This document shows positions 61,343 to 64,000 of a DNA stretch of 64,000 nucleotides, one piece after another. The stretch's first letter is position 1. Each line of letters starts with the position of its first letter. The translations under genes were made by a program, and so were the position numbers. The notes beneath the pieces are model-generated. The model was not told the origin of the DNA. It saw nothing but the letters and a program-made list of their open reading frames with translations, and made no database searches. The DNA is from Haladaptatus sp. QDMS2 (lineage in GTDB: Archaea > Halobacteriota > Halobacteria > Halobacteriales > Halococcaceae), in NCBI RefSeq assembly GCF_029338295.1, contig NZ_CP119791.1, positions 930,001 to 994,000 of the forward strand, in the 5' to 3' direction.

Positions 61343-62782
61343 ATGGTAAACGTGGAGAGCACAGCAGGGGGCGCATCGAAGGTGGACCTTTCTGACGAAG
61401 TGATTCGATTTTTCGCGACGAGGTTCGCCGGGCCGCTCATCAGGCCGGGCGACCCCGAATACGAGGACGTACGGGCGCTCTGGAACGGCGTCATCGACAA
61501 ACGCCCGGCGCTCATCGCGCAGTGTACCGGCACGGCAGACGTGGTTCAGGCGGTGACGTTCGCCCGCCAGCACAACCTTCCGGTGGCGGTTCGCGGCGGC
61601 GGACACAACGTCGCGGGATACGCGAGTGTCGACGACGGACTGGTTATCGATCTCTCACTCATGACGGGGGTGTACGTCGACCCAGAGGCACAAACGGTGC
61701 GGGCACAGGGTGGCGCGACGCTCGGGCACATCGACCGCGAGACGCAGGTATTCGGCCTCGCGACGCCACTCGGCGTCGTCTCCGAGACGGGCGCGGCGGG
61801 CCTGACGCTGAACGGTGGCCTCGGCCATCTCCGCCGGAAGTACGGCCTCTCATGTGACAATCTCGTCTCCGCGGAAGTCGTCACCGCGGACGGGGAGGTC
61901 CGGACAGCGAACGTGGACCACCACGAGGACCTGTTCTGGGCGATTCGCGGCGGTGGCGGCAACTTCGGCGTCGTCACGTCGCTCGAATACCGCCTCCACG
62001 AAATCGGCCCGATGATGCCGACGCTCTTCGTCTGGTATCACGGTGACGACGCGAACGCCGTCCTCGAAGCCTACCGCGCCTACACGGAGACCGCTCCCAT
62101 CGATTCGAGCACGCTCGCGTTCACCACGTTCGTCCCCTCGATAGAGGAGTTCCCGGAGACGACGTGGGGGTCGCCCGCCGTCGTCCTCCTCGGCTGTTTC
62201 GACGGCCCACAGGAGGCCGCAGACGAGGAGTTCGGGCCCCTGCGCAACATCTCCACGCCGATTGCCGACCTGAGCGGGCGCGAGTCGTACGTGGATTTAC
62301 AGCGGCTGCTCGACGAGGATTTCCCGGATGGCCTTCGCTACTACTGGAAATCGGTGTACGTAAACGAACTGACCGACCGAATCGTAGACCAGGTCGTGAA
62401 GACAGGACTGGACGCGCCCTCCGCGCTCTCGACCGTCGACATCTGGCACCTCGGTGGCGCAATCGCCGACCGTGCGTCGAACGAAACCGCCTTCGCCCAC
62501 CGTACTGCGCCCTATATGATTACGTACGAGGCGAACTGGGAGGACCCGGCGGACGACGACGCGAACATCGCTTGGGGGCGGGCGGGCATCCGCGAACTGC
62601 GACAGTTCGACGTGGTTTCAGGAGCGTACGGCAATTTCCCCGGCTTCGACGAAGCCCCGGCGAAGACCGTGTTCGGCGAGAACTACGAACGACTCGTGGA
62701 GGTGAAAACGGTGTACGACCCAACGAACCTGTTCAAACTGAACCAGAACATCGCTCCGCGAATCGAACCGGGAGACGAGTGA
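61343..62782 (+). CDS. FAD-binding berberine-bridge-enzyme-type oxidoreductase
   Basis: 479 residues from ATG 61343. The PP-loop and the covalent FAD His are in VAVRGGGHNVAGYAS (about residue 85-100), followed by VVSETGAAGLTLNGGLGHL and IRGGGGNFGVVTS. The C-terminal BBE segment (YGNFPGFDEAPAKTVFGENY then LKTVYDPTNLFKLNQNI) is complete. The second cysteinyl-flavin position is not evident, so flavin may be attached only through His. Substrates of such enzymes are often sugars or alcohols. Confidence 0.9.
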   Translation: MVNVESTAGGASKVDLSDEVIRFFATRFAGPLIRPGDPEYEDVRALWNGVIDKRPALIAQCTGTADVVQAVTFARQHNLPVAVRGGGHNVAGYASVDDGLVIDLSLMTGVYVDPEAQTVRAQGGATLGHIDRETQVFGLATPLGVVSETGAAGLTLNGGLGHLRRKYGLSCDNLVSAEVVTADGEVRTANVDHHEDLFWAIRGGGGNFGVVTSLEYRLHEIGPMMPTLFVWYHGDDANAVLEAYRAYTETAPIDSSTLAFTTFVPSIEEFPETTWGSPAVVLLGCFDGPQEAADEEFGPLRNISTPIADLSGRESYVDLQRLLDEDFPDGLRYYWKSVYVNELTDRIVDQVVKTGLDAPSALSTVDIWHLGGAIADRASNETAFAHRTAPYMITYEANWEDPADDDANIAWGRAGIRELRQFDVVSGAYGNFPGFDEAPAKTVFGENYERLVEVKTVYDPTNLFKLNQNIAPRIEPGDE

Positions 62783-63571
62783 TTAGATGTCGAAACTGAG
62801 CTCGCCGAGGTAATCTGCGGTGTATCCGAACACATTTCTGTACCCCGTCGCCGAGAGTAACACGGGGTAGAACGGCTCTTCTGCCACTTCGGTTTTTCCG
62901 TCGGCCGCGGCGAACGCTTTGCCTTTCTCGACTGGCTTGAAGTTCTCGACGAACACCTCGTACTGGTCTGCCGGCCCCTTCGGAATCTTGTCCTGTAATC
63001 GGAAATGGGGGACGGGCTTCTCCGGCGCGTCACCCGGGAGGACGCCCGTCGCGGTGAGGAACGCCCGCGTGAGGCGGTCTGCGTTCTCCGCCGCGTCGCG
63101 GGTACCCTGCAGTCCACACTCCACCTCGATGGTGTCGATGCTCGTGAACAGGCGTCCCTCGACGTAGTCGCCCGTCTCGACGACGGCGGCGATGGGGAGC
63201 CGTGGCATGATGTCGCGGACGTACTCGGTCATGTCGTCGAAGATGGCGAACGGCTCTGCGTGCGATTTCGTCGAGTGAAGCGCGAGCGTAAGACAGGAAT
63301 CGAGTTCTTCGATGAGTTCCGCGGCGAGTCGCGACTCGTGGGTGTCGCCATCGGGGTCGCCCGGGAAGGTGCGGTTCAGGTCCTCATCGAGAAAGCGGAC
63401 GCCCTCTGCGAGGGCTTCCTCGTTCGCGACGATGAGTTTGACCGGTCTGCGAACCTGCGGGCGCTCTTCGAGCAATCGCTCGACGGCGCGGACGCCACAG
63501 GGTTCGTCGCCGTGGATGGCGGCGACGACGGCGATGGCCGGGTCGCCCTCGCCTATCTGTTCGACTCTCAT
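62783..63571 (-). CDS. AstE/AspA-like zinc deacylase (short paralog)
   Basis: 262 residues. Zinc site AAIHGDEPCGVRAVE, DEDLNRTFPGD, LTLALHSTKSHAEP and a later Glu in IEVECGLQGTRD match the aspartoacylase/succinylglutamate desuccinylase family. It lacks the C-terminal extension of the 34939-35982 protein. It is convergent with the oxidoreductase gene, with the stops touching, and isolated from amino-acid degradation genes. Confidence 0.85.
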   Translation of the reverse strand: MRVEQIGEGDPAIAVVAAIHGDEPCGVRAVERLLEERPQVRRPVKLIVANEEALAEGVRFLDEDLNRTFPGDPDGDTHESRLAAELIEELDSCLTLALHSTKSHAEPFAIFDDMTEYVRDIMPRLPIAAVVETGDYVEGRLFTSIDTIEVECGLQGTRDAAENADRLTRAFLTATGVLPGDAPEKPVPHFRLQDKIPKGPADQYEVFVENFKPVEKGKAFAAADGKTEVAEEPFYPVLLSATGYRNVFGYTADYLGELSFDI

Positions 63572-63648
63572 TGCCGAAACAATCGGGTATCTACCTAAAA
63601 GCGATACGGTTCGAAGGCCGTGATGGACCGCGAGAACTCGTCACGAAC

Positions 63649-64000
63649 TCACGACGTGGCGGGGACGAGCAGGACCGTAGCCAGTCCGAGTAGCGCGAGC
63701 ACGGCAGCAAATCCGAACCCCATCGTCCAGGAATACTGGGTTATCATCCAGCCTCCGAGGACAGGGGAAACGAGATTTCCGACTTGCGAGAACGTGAGCA
63801 GTACGGAGAGGCTCGTCCCGTGCGTCGATGCTCCGGTAAATTGGTTCACGTAGACGAGATAGAGACCGACCGAGAGATTCACCGATGCGCCGGTCAACGC
63901 CAGCAACACTGCGAACACGCGAGGCGTTGGCGCGCTGCTCAACGCGAGCAGCAGTGGAACCGTCAGGATAAACGAGGTGGCGATGACCGGGCGCAACCGA
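63649..64000 (-). CDS. MFS-type transporter, C-terminal part
   Basis: The last ~115 residues of a protein whose start lies beyond the window; the frame is open through base 64000. Four hydrophobic helices are visible, with LTFSQVGNLVSPVLGGWMIT typical of helix 11 to 12 in major facilitator proteins. The final helix is followed by LLVPATS and the stop. The substrate is unknown. Confidence 0.8.
   Translation of the reverse strand, partial: RLRPVIATSFILTVPLLLALSSAPTPRVFAVLLALTGASVNLSVGLYLVYVNQFTGASTHGTSLSVLLTFSQVGNLVSPVLGGWMITQYSWTMGFGFAAVLALLGLATVLLVPATS

Overview
The window is chromosomal DNA from a halophilic archaeon (class Halobacteria). Its GC content is high. Its proteins are acidic. Many exported proteins carry Tat signals plus a lipobox (TRRDLLR...AGC types), and several promoters place a TATA box about 25-30 bp upstream of the start codon, as in leaderless transcripts. 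Marker families also point to haloarchaea: Bat-type HTH-10 regulators, archaeal GTP cyclohydrolase III, a PrkA/SpoVR cluster and a HAD-first HAD/ECH fusion. I do not assign a genus. Nothing looks like a large foreign island; the content is mostly core and accessory metabolism.

Layout. 1-3.4 kb: end of aroA, a frameshifted phosphodiesterase-type gene, aroC and a UDG-superfamily gene. 3.4-7.3 kb: histidine degradation genes hutG and hutH (no hutU or hutI here), then a DUF2064 protein. 7.3-12.7 kb: tRNA-Ser, a RimK-like ligase fused to a retropepsin-like peptidase domain, a Bat-like regulator, uridine kinase, peroxiredoxin, GTP cyclohydrolase III and a CBS protein. 12.8-19.1 kb: a branched-chain amino acid ABC system, with the binding protein on + and livHMGF on -. 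The binding protein appears circularly permuted. 19.4-21.1 kb: pgk, a GNAT acetyltransferase and tRNA-Thr. 21.3-25.2 kb: very small zinc-knuckle and membrane proteins, a 36-bp tandem repeat inside an inverted repeat, a CPBP protease, XapX, and two DsrE-like paralogs around a PadR regulator. 25.2-31.1 kb: membrane proteins, a Tat-exported DyP-like peroxidase, an SDR and a GlmU-like enzyme. 31.4-34.9 kb: succinate dehydrogenase sdhCDBA. 34.9-37.4 kb: an AstE-like deacylase divergent from a second RimK/peptidase fusion. 37.4-40.4 kb: NUDIX, cytochrome P450, AlkA-like glycosylase and cysE. 40.8-48.2 kb: fatty-acid genes (acyl-CoA dehydrogenase, HAD/ECH fusion, acyl-CoA synthetase with an N-terminal DUF6114-like membrane domain), with tRNA-Glu and two small genes between them. 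48.2-57.3 kb: two regulators and the operon prkA2-prkA1-yeaH-spoVR. 57.9-64 kb: conserved hypotheticals, a DAACS symporter, DUF309, a berberine-type oxidoreductase, a second AstE-like deacylase and the end of an MFS transporter.

How the parts fit. Acyl-CoA synthetase, acyl-CoA dehydrogenase and HAD/ECH supply most of a beta-oxidation spiral, whose electrons and succinate could feed the sdh complex. The Liv transporter and hutGH point to amino acid use. The RimK/peptidase fusions plus AstE-like deacylases suggest an amino-acid tagging and untagging activity, which is the best candidate here for a poorly described system. The single most unusual gene is the permuted Liv-type binding protein. 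The most unusual architecture is the DUF6114-acyl-CoA synthetase fusion.
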